Origin: Kutzneria viridogrisea
GTDB lineage: Bacteria > Actinomycetota > Actinomycetes > Mycobacteriales > Pseudonocardiaceae
DNA: 64,000 bases
NCBI GenBank assembly: GCA_014138725.1
Contig: JACJID010000010.1
Span: 124,001-188,000, forward strand
Reading direction: 5' to 3'
A program made the translations under genes and the position numbers. The notes below the pieces were generated by a model. It was not told the DNA's origin, did no database searches, and was given only the letters and a program-made list of their open reading frames with translations. This document shows, piece after piece, positions 25,455-36,029 of this stretch; positions within the stretch are counted from its first letter, which is position 1; every line of letters begins with the position of its first letter.

Positions 25455-26219
25455 GTGCACAGCATCAGCGCGGGCATCCGCAGGGTCATGGCGCGACGCG
25501 GGCACCAGGTGCTGACCTGTCCGGTGACCTTCGTGGGCAGCAGGCAGATCAGTGCGAACTACCACCGGGTCACCCTGCGGGGCGAGGGCCTGCGCGGCTA
25601 CCGCGACCCGTTGCCCGGGGACGCGTTCAAGCTCGCGCTGCCCGCGGTCCGCTGCTACACCGTGCAGAGCTTCGACCCGGACAGCGCCACGCTGGAGTTC
25701 GACCTCTTCGTGCGGCCACAGGGGTTCGGCGCGCGCTGGCTGCGCACCGCACGCCCCGGCGAGGAACTGTCCCTGACCGGGATGCGGGTGGACTTCCACC
25801 GGGTGCCGGACGCCCACCACCTGGTGATCGCCGACACGGCCGGGATTCCCGCCGCGGCAACGATCCTGCGGTCCTGTGCGCGCGCCGAAGCCGTGGCCCG
25901 GGCCGACCCCGGCGACCGCGGCCTGCTCCCGGAGCGCACCCGCTGGGCCAGCGGTGCGCTGCTCGACGCGGTGCGACCGCCAGACCCCGGCACGCAGGTG
26001 TGGATCGGTGCCGAACACGCCGTCGCGCAACAGATCCGCAAGTACCTACTGCACGAATGCGCCGTACCGCAAGAAAACCTGCACGCCAGTCCATATTGGA
26101 CCAGTGGACTCGACTGGGAGAGGACCTTCGCCGAGTCCATGCGCAGATTCACCGACGCGGCGGCGGCCGGACTCGACACGGGCGATCCGCTGCTGTTGCA
26201 GTCACTCGCCTTCGAGTGA
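25455..26219 (+). CDS. Siderophore-interacting protein (FAD-dependent ferric-siderophore reductase)
   Basis: A 254-residue flavoprotein of the SIP family (ViuB-like), which reduces ferric siderophores in the cytoplasm to release iron. Evidence: the FAD-binding motif CYTVQSFDPDSATLEFDLFV (RxYT at about 73-76), FGARWLRTARPGEELSLTG, and the C-terminal NAD-binding and SIP domain with TQVWIGAEHAVAQQIRKYLL and an ASPYWTSG motif (usual GYWR-like position). It is in an operon with the binding protein three bases upstream. The pair forms a compact iron-uptake and release unit. Confidence 0.85.
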   Translation: MHSISAGIRRVMARRGHQVLTCPVTFVGSRQISANYHRVTLRGEGLRGYRDPLPGDAFKLALPAVRCYTVQSFDPDSATLEFDLFVRPQGFGARWLRTARPGEELSLTGMRVDFHRVPDAHHLVIADTAGIPAAATILRSCARAEAVARADPGDRGLLPERTRWASGALLDAVRPPDPGTQVWIGAEHAVAQQIRKYLLHECAVPQENLHASPYWTSGLDWERTFAESMRRFTDAAAAGLDTGDPLLLQSLAFE

Positions 26220-26286
26220 CCCATGAGCCCCGGGGGAGGGATCGTGTCCGCCAGCGCACACCCCCAGACTGCGCGGCGACACGAGG

Positions 26287-26320
26287 ACCGGCGCGGCCGT
26301 TCCCCAGCAGCCGCGCCGGT
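26287..26320 (+). terminator. GC-rich hairpin after the siderophore-interacting gene
   Basis: ACCGGCGCGGC (26287-26297) pairs with GCCGCGCCGGT (26310-26320) around a 12-base loop, 67 bases past the stop. It works with the next palindrome as a tandem stop for transcription. Confidence 0.5.
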
Positions 26321-26338
26321 CCGTTCACCCGGTACGAC

Positions 26339-26368
26339 AGAAGCGCCCGGGACGTCCCGGGCGCTTCT
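26339..26368. terminator. Perfect 30-bp palindrome between convergent genes
   Basis: The arm AGAAGCGCCCGGGAC is followed directly by its exact complement, with no loop. It lies 13 bases from the stop of the minus-strand VOC gene and likely ends transcription from both sides. Confidence 0.65.
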
Positions 26369-26380
26369 GCGAATAGTTGC

Positions 26381-26773
26381 TCAGCGGTCAGTCGGCTGGA
26401 TCAGGTCCCACCGGTTGCCGTACAGGTCGCGGAAGACCGCGACCGTGCCGTAGGGCTCGTGGCGGGGTTCCTCCTCGAACTCGACACCCGCCGCCTTCAT
26501 GCGCGCGTGATCGCGGTCGAAGGACTCGGTGTTCAGGATCCAGCCCACGCACCCGCCGGTCTGGTCCCCGACCCTGGCCTGTTCCACGGGGGTCGAGGCC
26601 CTGGCCAGCAGCAAGGCGGTCTCCCGCGTGCCCGGTGGGCGCACGACCACCCACCGGGTCACCTCGTCGACCCGGGTGTCCTCCAGCAGGTCGAAGCCGA
26701 GTGCGTTGACGTAGAAGGCAATCGCCTCCTCGTACTCGCGCACGAGGAGGGCCACCAGTCCCAGATGGGCCAT
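26381..26773 (-). CDS. VOC-family (glyoxalase/bleomycin resistance fold) protein
   Basis: A 130-residue protein with two beta-alpha-beta-beta-beta modules: LVALLVREYEEAIAFYVNAL at the start, and VFRDLYGNRWDLIQPTDR at the end with the usual terminal metal or substrate residues. Members include glyoxalases, dioxygenases and drug-binding proteins, and the substrate cannot be named. It starts four bases after the stop of sufT and is probably read through from the SUF operon. Confidence 0.85.
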   Translation of the reverse strand: MAHLGLVALLVREYEEAIAFYVNALGFDLLEDTRVDEVTRWVVVRPPGTRETALLLARASTPVEQARVGDQTGGCVGWILNTESFDRDHARMKAAGVEFEEEPRHEPYGTVAVFRDLYGNRWDLIQPTDR

Positions 26774-26776
26774 GCC

Positions 26777-27172
26777 TCAGACGGTGAAGCCGAGTGCCCG
26801 CAGCTGGTCGCGGCCGTCGTCGGTGATCTTCTCCGGGCCCCACGGCGGCATCCAGACCCAGTTGATCCGGAAGTCGGAGACCAGCCCGCCGCCGGGTCCG
26901 CCGGTCAGCGCGGCCTTGGTCTGGTCCTCGATGACGTCGGTCAGCGGGCAGGCCGCCGAGGTCAGCGTCATGTCCAGGGTGCAGACCCCGTCCTCGTCCA
27001 CGCGGATGTCGTAGACCAGACCGAGGTCCACCACGTTGATGCCCAGCTCGGGGTCGACCACGTCGCGCATGGCCTCCTCCAGGTCCTCCACCGACGGTAC
27101 GTCGGCACGAGGAGCCTGCTCGGGCAGGCTCGCGGCAGTCCGGTCCAGCTCGGACTCGCCTGTGGTGGTCAC
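26777..27172 (-). CDS. sufT: SufT-like metal-sulfur cluster assembly factor (DUF59/MIP18 family)
   Basis: A 131-residue protein with an extended N-terminus (about 25 aa) and a DUF59 core: EEAMRDVVDPELGINVVDLG, LDMTLTSAACPLTDVIEDQT (the conserved Cys near 77) and VWMPPWGPEKITDDGRDQLR. DUF59 proteins help mature Fe-S enzymes. It is the last core gene of the SUF operon, as in mycobacteria, and its GTG overlaps the stop of the Uma2 gene by four bases. Confidence 0.88.
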   Translation of the reverse strand: MTTTGESELDRTAASLPEQAPRADVPSVEDLEEAMRDVVDPELGINVVDLGLVYDIRVDEDGVCTLDMTLTSAACPLTDVIEDQTKAALTGGPGGGLVSDFRINWVWMPPWGPEKITDDGRDQLRALGFTV

Positions 27173-27753
27173 TGGTCCACCTTCCTCTCCATGCGCGCGT
27201 GGCAGGCGTGCAACGCGGTCAGGTCAACAGTCAACGGGAACGGGTAGTCGGTCTCGAACAGCCCCTCGGCCCTGGCCGCCACCCGGTACGCGCCCTCGTG
27301 CAGGCGGTACGCGGTCAGCGACCCAGCTCCGGCGAGGTCGACCACCCAGTAGTTCGGGATGCCGGCGCGGGCGTACTCCACCGGCTTGAGCACGGTGTCG
27401 GTGGACACCGAACCCGGTGAGAGCACCTCCACGGCCACCAGCACCTGCTGCGCGGTCAGCGCGGGCGCGTCCGCACCGACCAGGTCCTCCGCGTACACCA
27501 CGACATCGGGTACCCGCACGCAGGCGGGGTACTCGGCCTTGGTCACGACCTCCACGCAGAACAGGCAGCTCCACGCGCCGGGCAGCTGCTCGTTGAGGGC
27601 CAGCGCCAGGCCGGACACGGCGCGCTGGTGCGCGAGCTCCGGGTGGGGGCGCGCGATCAGCACCCCGTCCTGGAGCTCGTAGTGGCGGCTGTTGTCCTCG
27701 GGGAGCTCCAGGAACTCCGCCAGGCCCAACAGGTGGTCCGCCTGCGGGATCAT
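27169..27753 (-). CDS. Uma2-family (DUF820) putative endonuclease embedded in the SUF operon
   Basis: A 194-residue protein with a PD-(D/E)xK nuclease fold of the Uma2 family: YELQDGVLIARPHPELAHQR near the start, CVRVPDVVVYAEDL (the PD), VAVEVLSPGS (Glu), then DTVLKPVEYARAGIPNYWVV with a Lys. The catalytic set therefore seems kept. Function is unknown for nearly all members. ATG 27753 shares one base with the stop of sufU (TGATG), and its own stop overlaps the start of sufT. It is therefore translated as part of the SUF message. Uma2 is not a usual SUF partner. It may be a recent insertion that preserved coupling. Confidence 0.82.
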   Translation of the reverse strand: MIPQADHLLGLAEFLELPEDNSRHYELQDGVLIARPHPELAHQRAVSGLALALNEQLPGAWSCLFCVEVVTKAEYPACVRVPDVVVYAEDLVGADAPALTAQQVLVAVEVLSPGSVSTDTVLKPVEYARAGIPNYWVVDLAGAGSLTAYRLHEGAYRVAARAEGLFETDYPFPLTVDLTALHACHARMERKVDQ

Positions 27754-28202
27754 CAGGTCCCGGCCACCCTCGCCACCGCGTCCTTGAACGCCATCCAGCC
27801 CAGCAGCGCGCACTTCACCCGCGCAGGGTACTTCGCCACACCGGCGAAGGCGACCCCGTCCTCCAGCACGTCCTCGTCCGGTTCCACCTGGCCGCGGCCC
27901 TGCATCAGCTCCAGGAAGGACTCCATGGTGCCGAACGCGTCGTCCACGGTGCGGCCGATCACCAGGTCGGTCATCACCGAAGTGGAGGCCTGGCTGATCG
28001 AGCAGCCCTGCCCGTCGTAGGACACGTCGAGCACCTTGGCCTCGCCGCCGGAGCCCGCCAGCTGGACCCGCACGGTGATCTCGTCACCGCAGGTGGGGTT
28101 CACGTGGTGCACCTCGGCCCCGAACGGCTCGCGCAGGCCGTGGTGGTGCGGGTTCTTGTAGTGGTCCAGGATGATCTCCTGGTACATCTGCTGAAGCTGC
28201 AT
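27753..28202 (-). CDS. sufU: SufU sulfur-relay / Fe-S scaffold-like protein
   Basis: A 149-residue IscU-fold protein. It accepts sulfur from SufS for delivery to SufBCD, binding zinc at the site. The three conserved Cys positions are present: NPTCGDEI, GQGCSISQAS and RVKCALLGW, together with the Asp in CGDEI. ATG 28202 was chosen over upstream codons because it begins MQLQQMYQEIILDHYKNP, the family N-terminus. One base separates it from the sufS stop. It overlaps the Uma2 start by one base. Confidence 0.93.
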   Translation of the reverse strand: MQLQQMYQEIILDHYKNPHHHGLREPFGAEVHHVNPTCGDEITVRVQLAGSGGEAKVLDVSYDGQGCSISQASTSVMTDLVIGRTVDDAFGTMESFLELMQGRGQVEPDEDVLEDGVAFAGVAKYPARVKCALLGWMAFKDAVARVAGT

Positions 28203-28203
28203 C

Positions 28204-30304
<2,101 letters not shown>

Positions 30305-30341
30305 GGGTCCTTCGTTCTCCTGTGTGGCGGTGCGAAACAAG

Positions 30342-30662
30342 TCAGTTGGTCCGGGTGTCCACGTCTACGTGCACGTCACCGTCGATCACGGTGACCGCGT
30401 AGACGGGCACCGGCTCGGTGGCCGGTGGTGTGGACGGCGCCCCGGTGCGCAGGTCGAAGCACGAGCCGTGCAGCCAGCACTCCAGGCCGTTGCGGGTCAG
30501 CTCCCCCTCGGAGAGCGAGACCTCGGCGTGGGTGCACTCGTCGCGCAGCGCGTGCACCTGCTCGCCCTGGCGGACGAGCACCACGGGGGTGTCCGCCAGC
30601 TCGACCGCGAAGGGCTTGCCCTCGTCCAGGTCCGCCAGCGGACACACCCTGTGCACGCTCAC
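30342..30662 (-). CDS. Rieske [2Fe-2S] ferredoxin in the SUF operon
   Basis: A 106-residue small ferredoxin. The cluster ligands are in CTHAEVSL and CWLHGSCFDL (Cys-x-His and Cys-x2-His boxes, residues about 43-63). It probably supplies electrons during Fe-S assembly, or is a client of it. A gene of this kind is common between sufD and sufC in actinobacteria. Its start overlaps the stop of sufD by four bases. Confidence 0.92.
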   Translation of the reverse strand: MSVHRVCPLADLDEGKPFAVELADTPVVLVRQGEQVHALRDECTHAEVSLSEGELTRNGLECWLHGSCFDLRTGAPSTPPATEPVPVYAVTVIDGDVHVDVDTRTN

Positions 30663-31840
30663 GCTCCGACGGCCTGCAGCTCGGCCTCGATCGCGGCCTC
30701 CAGGCGCTCGCGCACCTCGGGCACCGTGATCTTCTGCAGCACCTCGTGGAAGAAGCCGCGCACCACGAGGCGACGCGCCTGCTCCACCGGGATTCCCCTG
30801 GCCTGCAAGTAGAACAGCTGCTCGTCGTCGAACCGGCCGGTGGCGCTGGCGTGGCCCGCGCCCTCGATCTCACCGGTCTCGATCTCCAGGTTGGGCACCG
30901 AGTCGGCGCGCGCCCCGTCGGTGAGCACCAGGTTCCGGTTGAGCTCGTAGGTGTTGGTGGCCTCGGCCGCCGCGCGGATCAGCACGTCGCCGATCCACAC
31001 CGTGTGCGCGCCCTCGCCCTGCAACGCGCCCTTGTAGACCACGTTGCTGCGGCAGTTGGGCACCGCGTGGTCCACGAAGGTGCGGTGCTCAAGGTGCTGG
31101 TCGGCGTCGGCGAAGTAGAGCCCGGTCAGCTCCGCGTCCCCGCCCTTGTCGGCGTAGGTCACGGTGGGGCTGACCCGCACCAGGTCCCCGCCGAGGGTCA
31201 CCACGGTGTGCTTGAGCACCGAGTCCCGGCCGACCTTGATGTGGTGCGCGCCCACGTGCACGGCGTCGTCGGCCCAGTCGTGCACGGTGACCACGGTCAG
31301 CCGCGCGCTGTCGCCGAGCACGACCTCCACGTTGTCCGCGTAGGTGCCCGAGCCCCGGTAGTCCAGCACGACCACGGCCTCGGCGAAGGCCTCGGCGCGC
31401 ACCTGCACGTGCCCGAAGGCCACCCCGCCCTGGCCGGGCCCGGTCACGGTGACCAGGGTGGGCCGGGAGGCCTTGGTCTCCTTCGGCACGGTGACCAGGG
31501 TGGCGGTGGTGAACGCCGACCAGGCCTGTGCGGCCACCCGGTCCACGGGCACCCCGCCCTCGCCGATGCGCTGGTCGTCTCGGGCGACCCGCTCCACGCG
31601 GACCTCCGGCGACTCCCGCACCTCCACGGTGGCGGTACCGCTGGCGACCGCCGTGCCGTTGTGCAGGCCGTTCAGCCGCTTGAGCGGGGTGAACCGCCAG
31701 TCCTCCTCGCGACCGCCGGGCACCTCGAAGGCGTCGACGTCGTAGGAGGTGAAGCGGTCGCCGCGCGAACCCAGCGGGACGACCTTGCCGCCGCCGTGCG
31801 AGTGCTCCGACAGCCCGTGCTGCGTCGTTGGCGCTGCCAT
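30659..31840 (-). CDS. sufD: Fe-S cluster assembly protein SufD
   Basis: A 393-residue beta-helix scaffold subunit, partner of SufB and SufC. The C-terminal conserved part reads HASATGRFDDEQLFYLQARG, then VEQARRLVVRGFFHEVLQKI. The core has many short beta turns such as YRGSGTYADNVEVVLGDSA. ATG 31840 (MAAPTTQHGLSEHSHGGG) follows the sufB stop by one base. The longer frame upstream reads into sufB and is rejected. Confidence 0.94.
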   Translation of the reverse strand: MAAPTTQHGLSEHSHGGGKVVPLGSRGDRFTSYDVDAFEVPGGREEDWRFTPLKRLNGLHNGTAVASGTATVEVRESPEVRVERVARDDQRIGEGGVPVDRVAAQAWSAFTTATLVTVPKETKASRPTLVTVTGPGQGGVAFGHVQVRAEAFAEAVVVLDYRGSGTYADNVEVVLGDSARLTVVTVHDWADDAVHVGAHHIKVGRDSVLKHTVVTLGGDLVRVSPTVTYADKGGDAELTGLYFADADQHLEHRTFVDHAVPNCRSNVVYKGALQGEGAHTVWIGDVLIRAAAEATNTYELNRNLVLTDGARADSVPNLEIETGEIEGAGHASATGRFDDEQLFYLQARGIPVEQARRLVVRGFFHEVLQKITVPEVRERLEAAIEAELQAVGA

Positions 31841-31841
31841 C

Positions 31842-33296
31842 TCAGCCAACGGCCCCTTCCATCTGCAGTTCGATAAGCCGGTTGAGCTCCAGGGCGTACT
31901 CCATGGGCAGCTCGCGGGCGATCGGCTCCACGAAGCCACGCACCACCATCGCCATGGCCTCGTCCTCGGTCAGTCCGCGCGACATCAGGTAGAACAGCTG
32001 GTCCGCGCTGACCTTGGACACGGTCGCCTCGTGGCCCATGGACACGTCGTCCTCGCGCACGTCCACGTACGGGTAGGTGTCCGAGCGGCTGATCTGGTCC
32101 ACCAGCAGCGCGTCGCACTTGACCGTGGAGGCCGAGTGGTGCGCGCCCTTGTTGACCCGGACCAGGCCGCGGTAGGAGGTGCGGCCACCGCCGCGCGCCA
32201 CCGACTTGGACACGATCGTCGAGGAGGTGTGCGGGGCCAGGTGCACCATCTTGGCGCCCGCGTCCTGGTGCTGGCCCTCACCCGCGAAGGCGATCGAGAG
32301 CACCTCGCCCTTGGCGTGCTCGCCCATCAGGAACACCGAGGGGTACTTCATGGTGACCTTGGAGCCGATGTTGCCGTCGATCCACTCCATGGTCGCGCCC
32401 TCTTCGGCCTTGGCGCGCTTGGTGACCAGGTTGTAGACGTTGTTCGACCAGTTCTGGATGGTCGTGTAGCGGCAGCGGCCGCCCTTCTTGACGATGATCT
32501 CCACGACCGCGGAGTGCAGCGAGTCCGAGGAGTAGATCGGGGCGGTACAGCCCTCGACGTAGTGGACGTAGGCGTCCTCGTCGACGATGATCAGCGTCCG
32601 CTCGAACTGGCCCATGTTCTCGGTGTTGATGCGGAAGTACGCCTGCAGCGGGATGTCCACCTTGACGCCCTTGGGCACGTAGATGAACGAGCCGCCCGAC
32701 CACACCGCGGAGTTCAGCGCCGAGAACTTGTTGTCCCCGCTGGGGATCACCGAGCCGAAGTACTCCTGGAACAGCTCGGGGTGCTCCTTGAGACCGGTGT
32801 CGGTGTCCAGGAAGATCACGCCCTGGGCCTCCAGGTCCTCGCGGATCTGGTGGTACACGACCTCGGACTCGTACTGGGCGGCGACACCGGCGACCAGACG
32901 CTGCTTCTCCGCCTCCGGGATGCCCAGCTTGTCGTAGGTGTTCTTGATGTCCTCGGGCAGGTCCTCCCAGGAGGCCGCCTGCTTCTCCGTGGACCGCACG
33001 AAGTACTTGATGTTGTCGAAGTCGATGCCCGACAGGTCCGAGCCCCAGTTCGGCATGGGCTTGCGCTCGAACAGCTTCAGGCCCTTGAGCCGGTGCTCCA
33101 GCATCCACTCGGGCTCGTTCTTCTTGGCGGAGATGTCCCGAACGACGTCCTCGTTCAGGCCCCGGCGGGCGCTCGCGCCTGCCACGTCCGAGTCGGCCCA
33201 GCCGTACTCGTAGTTCCCGAGCGTCGCCAGGGTTTCCTCCTGGGTGAGCGCGGGCTGTGCCGTGGTGGGCGTGCGCTGCTCGGCAGCGGCAGTCAT
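31842..33296 (-). CDS. sufB: Fe-S cluster assembly protein SufB
   Basis: A 484-residue scaffold protein on which Fe-S clusters are built with SufC and SufD. It is very well conserved: [60 protein letters not shown] (with the cluster-related Cys), [20 protein letters not shown], and [20 protein letters not shown]. No intein is present, unlike the M. tuberculosis homologue. ATG 33296 overlaps the sufR stop by four bases, so regulator and scaffold are coupled. Confidence 0.96.
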   Translation of the reverse strand: MTAAAEQRTPTTAQPALTQEETLATLGNYEYGWADSDVAGASARRGLNEDVVRDISAKKNEPEWMLEHRLKGLKLFERKPMPNWGSDLSGIDFDNIKYFVRSTEKQAASWEDLPEDIKNTYDKLGIPEAEKQRLVAGVAAQYESEVVYHQIREDLEAQGVIFLDTDTGLKEHPELFQEYFGSVIPSGDNKFSALNSAVWSGGSFIYVPKGVKVDIPLQAYFRINTENMGQFERTLIIVDEDAYVHYVEGCTAPIYSSDSLHSAVVEIIVKKGGRCRYTTIQNWSNNVYNLVTKRAKAEEGATMEWIDGNIGSKVTMKYPSVFLMGEHAKGEVLSIAFAGEGQHQDAGAKMVHLAPHTSSTIVSKSVARGGGRTSYRGLVRVNKGAHHSASTVKCDALLVDQISRSDTYPYVDVREDDVSMGHEATVSKVSADQLFYLMSRGLTEDEAMAMVVRGFVEPIARELPMEYALELNRLIELQMEGAVG

Positions 33297-34060
33297 GCGA
33301 GCTCCCCTCCGTCCGGGGTGGGTGTACTTGTCGTGTTCGGGGTCGTGCTGGGTGCCGGGGTCAGCGGGACGTGCGTGGTGCACGCCGCGTCACCGCGGGC
33401 GATCGTCGCCAGCCGCTGCACGTGGGTGCCGAGCATCTCGGCGAACGCCGCCGTCTCGGCCTCGCACAGCTGGGGGAACTCGGCGGCCACGTGGGCCACC
33501 GGGCAGTGGTGCTGGCACAACTGCTCCCCCGCACCGACGTGGCGGGCCGTGGAAGCGTAGCCCTCACGGGTCAGCGCCACGGCCAGGGCCTTGGCCCGTT
33601 CGGCGGCGTCACCGTTGGCCACCACGGTGGCCCGGTGCCGGTCCACCATCGCGGCGACCCTGCGCTCGGCGAACGCCCGCACGGCCTGCTCCCCGCCGCT
33701 CTCCGCCAGGAAGCGCAGCGCGGCGACGGCCAGGTCGTCGTAGGCGTGCCCGAAGCGGGACCGCCCCGACTCGGTGAGCAGGAACAGCTTGGCCGGGCGA
33801 CCACGTCCCCGGCGACCGCGCTGCGGCGCCTCCCTGGTGCACGCCTGGCCGTCGGCCAGCAGTGCGTCCAGGTGCCTGCGCACCGCGGCGACGCTCAGCC
33901 CCAGCTCCTCGGCGACCTCCACAGCGGTGGACGGCCCCCGTTCCAGCAGCAGCCGGGCCACGCCGTCGCGGGTGCGCCCGTCAACGGGCGTCGCGGTGCC
34001 CGACCCGGTGCGGGTCGTGGCCTCCTCCGCGAGCTCGTCAGCGGTCCCGGCGTTTTTCAC
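33293..34060 (-). CDS. sufR: SufR-like Fe-S-sensing repressor of the SUF operon
   Basis: A 255-residue winged-helix regulator (ArsR/MarR-like). The helix-turn-helix is at about 40-75 ([20 protein letters not shown]). The C-terminal half has Cys residues suited to bind a cluster: [15 protein letters not shown], then QLCEAET, and a late GDAACTT. It is the first gene of the operon and overlaps sufB, as in mycobacteria where SufR represses suf. Start GTG 34060 has no ribosome site, and the operator-like CAAC-N6-GTTG abuts it. The true start remains a little uncertain. Confidence 0.9.
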   Translation of the reverse strand: MKNAGTADELAEEATTRTGSGTATPVDGRTRDGVARLLLERGPSTAVEVAEELGLSVAAVRRHLDALLADGQACTREAPQRGRRGRGRPAKLFLLTESGRSRFGHAYDDLAVAALRFLAESGGEQAVRAFAERRVAAMVDRHRATVVANGDAAERAKALAVALTREGYASTARHVGAGEQLCQHHCPVAHVAAEFPQLCEAETAAFAEMLGTHVQRLATIARGDAACTTHVPLTPAPSTTPNTTSTPTPDGGELA

Positions 34061-34073
34061 AACACAAGTGTTG
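34060..34073. promoter_or_regulatory. SufR box (CAAC-N6-GTTG) at the start of the SUF operon
   Basis: CAACACAAGTGTTG matches the CAAC-N6-GTTG motif described for cyanobacterial SufR sites and is a perfect palindrome except for its centre. It touches the first base of the sufR start codon. Bound SufR would sit on the transcription start region. Confidence 0.6.
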
Positions 34074-34200
34074 CCTATTTCCTCGCGGGGGGCAAAGCGA
34101 GTCCCGGTGATCAGTGACTCGACTCACACCTGGTCCCCCTCGCGGCGGCTTCCGCCCAGCTCACGACTCCACCCCGTGATCACCGCCACCGATCCGCAAC

Positions 34201-34292
34201 ACGCCGACACGGCGTACCGCAAGCGCCGACACGCGCTGTCAACCCCGCGTGTCGGCGCTTCCCGTGCGGTGTGTCGGCACTTCCCGTAGGCG
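34201..34292. repeat. Inverted cluster of 22-bp repeats between sufR and mptB
   Basis: Two units in reverse orientation (cores CCGACAC ending at 34210 and 34232) face two forward units (cores GTGTCGGC at 34249 and 34271), with a 22-base period within each pair. The halves can fold into a stem of about 32 pairs (about 26 matched), loop about ten bases. Same family as 41155-41259, 54165-54252 and 55336-55511. Confidence 0.8.
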
Positions 34293-34317
34293 TACACGGG
34301 CCCCACCCCGGCCCCGA

Positions 34318-34329
34318 TAGGCTCGCTCG
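34318..34329 (+). promoter_or_regulatory. Leaderless -10 of mptB
   Basis: TAGGCT, six bases, then GTG at 34330. No ribosome site is visible. Confidence 0.55.
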
Positions 34330-35985
34330 GTGCTGGTGGCCCGTCTCAAACACCTGGTGACCTGGCTGGCCGGGGATCCCCGGCAGCCCGTGCTCACCCC
34401 CGTCGAACAGACCCCGGTGCGGTTGGACCGCGCCGAGCGCCGCCAGCTCGACGGCATCCGCCGCTTCGGCACGGTCGGCTCCCTGCTGATGGCCTGCGGC
34501 GGGCTCGGCGCCGGGGCCTCGCCGGTGATCAACCCGCTGCCCGGCGTGCCGATGCTCGGCCTGTTCCCGCGCATCCCCACCGTGGCCATCGCCAGCGCCT
34601 TCACCGGCATGGCGATGCTGGTGCTGGCCTGGCTGTGGCTGGGCCGGTTCACCTGGCCAGGCAGGCCGCGGCTGCTGTCCCGCGCGCAGATGGACCGCAC
34701 GCTGGTGATGTGGACCGTGCCACTGGTCCTGGTGCCGCCCATGTTCAGCCAGGACGTGTACAGCTACCTGGCGCAGAGCTGGGCCGTGGACAAGGGCCTT
34801 GACCCGTACACCAGCGGGGCGGCGGCCGGGCTCGGGCCCGACGACGTGCTCGCGCAGAACGTGCCCACGATCTGGCGGGACACGCCCTCCCCCTACGGCC
34901 CGCTCTTCCTCACGCTGGGCCGGCTGGTGACCTCGATCTCGGGCACCAACGTGGTCATCGGCGTGCTGCTGGAACGGGTCCTGATGCTGATCGGGCTGGG
35001 GCTGATCGTCTGGGCCCTGCCCCGCCTGGCTCGGCGCTTCGGGGTGCCGCCGATCAGCGCGATCTGGCTGGGCGCCGCCAACCCGCTGGTGATCTTCCAC
35101 CTGGTGGTGGGCGTGCACAACGAGGCGCTGGGCATCGGGCTGATGCTGGCCGGGTTCGTGATCGCCCTGCACCGGCTGCCCGCGGTGGAACCGGGCGACC
35201 CCGTGCCGCCACTGGGACGGCACGAGCTGCTCGGGCTGCTGGCCGGGGCCGTGGTCATCACGCTCGGCGCGGGCATCAAGATCCCCGCGCTGGTCGCACT
35301 GGGTTTCCTCGGGGTGATGATCGCGCGCCGCTGGGGCGGCACGTTCCGGCAACTGGTGTGGGCCGGGGCCGCGCTGGTGGGCATCGCCGGGCTGGTGACC
35401 GCCGGGATCACCGTGGCCAGCGGGCTGGGCTGGGGTTGGACGGGCACGCTCAACGGCGGCACGATCGTGCTGAGCTGGCTGTCCCCGGTGACCCTGGTCG
35501 GGCTGGCCGCCAGCGGGGCGGGCATCGCGCTGCAACTGGGCAACCACACCAACGCCATCGTGGGCACGATCCGCTTCCTGGGCTGGCTGGTCTTCGCCGG
35601 GGGCAGCGCGCTGGTGCTGTGGCGCAGCTTCAAGGGCCGCTACTCCGCCATGTACGGCATGGGCCTGGTGCTGGTGCTGTTCGTGGTGTTCGGGCCGGTC
35701 GTGCAGCCCTGGTACGTGCTGTGGCCGATCATCCCGCTGGCCACCGCCGTGACCAACCCCAGGTTCCGGCTGTGGGCCACGGTGATCTGCGCGCTGGTGG
35801 CGATCGTCACCCCGCCGACCGGGTCCACCTTCGACGGTCGGGTGTTCGTGCTGCCGCAGTCGGCCGTGGCCGCGATCGTGCTGACCGCGATCCTGTTGCT
35901 GCTGGTCAGGGGCCGGTTGCCCGCCCGCGAACCGCGTGGCAAGGACGCCGAGGTGCGCCCGGTCACCGCGGAGCCGGTGGGGTGA
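34330..35985 (+). CDS. mptB: Polyprenol-phosphomannose-dependent alpha-(1->6)-mannosyltransferase MptB-like
   Basis: A 551-residue integral membrane glycosyltransferase (GT-C fold) with about 12-13 hydrophobic segments. After TM2-3 comes the extracytoplasmic loop motif FSQDVYSYLAQSWAVDKGLDPY, with the acidic pair needed by GT-C enzymes, then RDTPSPYGPLFLTLGRL and AANPLVIFHLVVGVHNEALG. MptB adds alpha-1,6-mannose early in lipomannan assembly in mycolata, and relatives occur throughout Pseudonocardiales. The position divergent from sufR matches mycobacterial gene order. It is followed by an ABC transporter pair. Confidence 0.85.
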   Translation: MLVARLKHLVTWLAGDPRQPVLTPVEQTPVRLDRAERRQLDGIRRFGTVGSLLMACGGLGAGASPVINPLPGVPMLGLFPRIPTVAIASAFTGMAMLVLAWLWLGRFTWPGRPRLLSRAQMDRTLVMWTVPLVLVPPMFSQDVYSYLAQSWAVDKGLDPYTSGAAAGLGPDDVLAQNVPTIWRDTPSPYGPLFLTLGRLVTSISGTNVVIGVLLERVLMLIGLGLIVWALPRLARRFGVPPISAIWLGAANPLVIFHLVVGVHNEALGIGLMLAGFVIALHRLPAVEPGDPVPPLGRHELLGLLAGAVVITLGAGIKIPALVALGFLGVMIARRWGGTFRQLVWAGAALVGIAGLVTAGITVASGLGWGWTGTLNGGTIVLSWLSPVTLVGLAASGAGIALQLGNHTNAIVGTIRFLGWLVFAGGSALVLWRSFKGRYSAMYGMGLVLVLFVVFGPVVQPWYVLWPIIPLATAVTNPRFRLWATVICALVAIVTPPTGSTFDGRVFVLPQSAVAAIVLTAILLLLVRGRLPAREPRGKDAEVRPVTAEPVG

Positions 35986-36029
35986 GCCGGATCGAGACGC
36001 CCGTCCCGGACGGCCTAGGCTGCCGTGCC

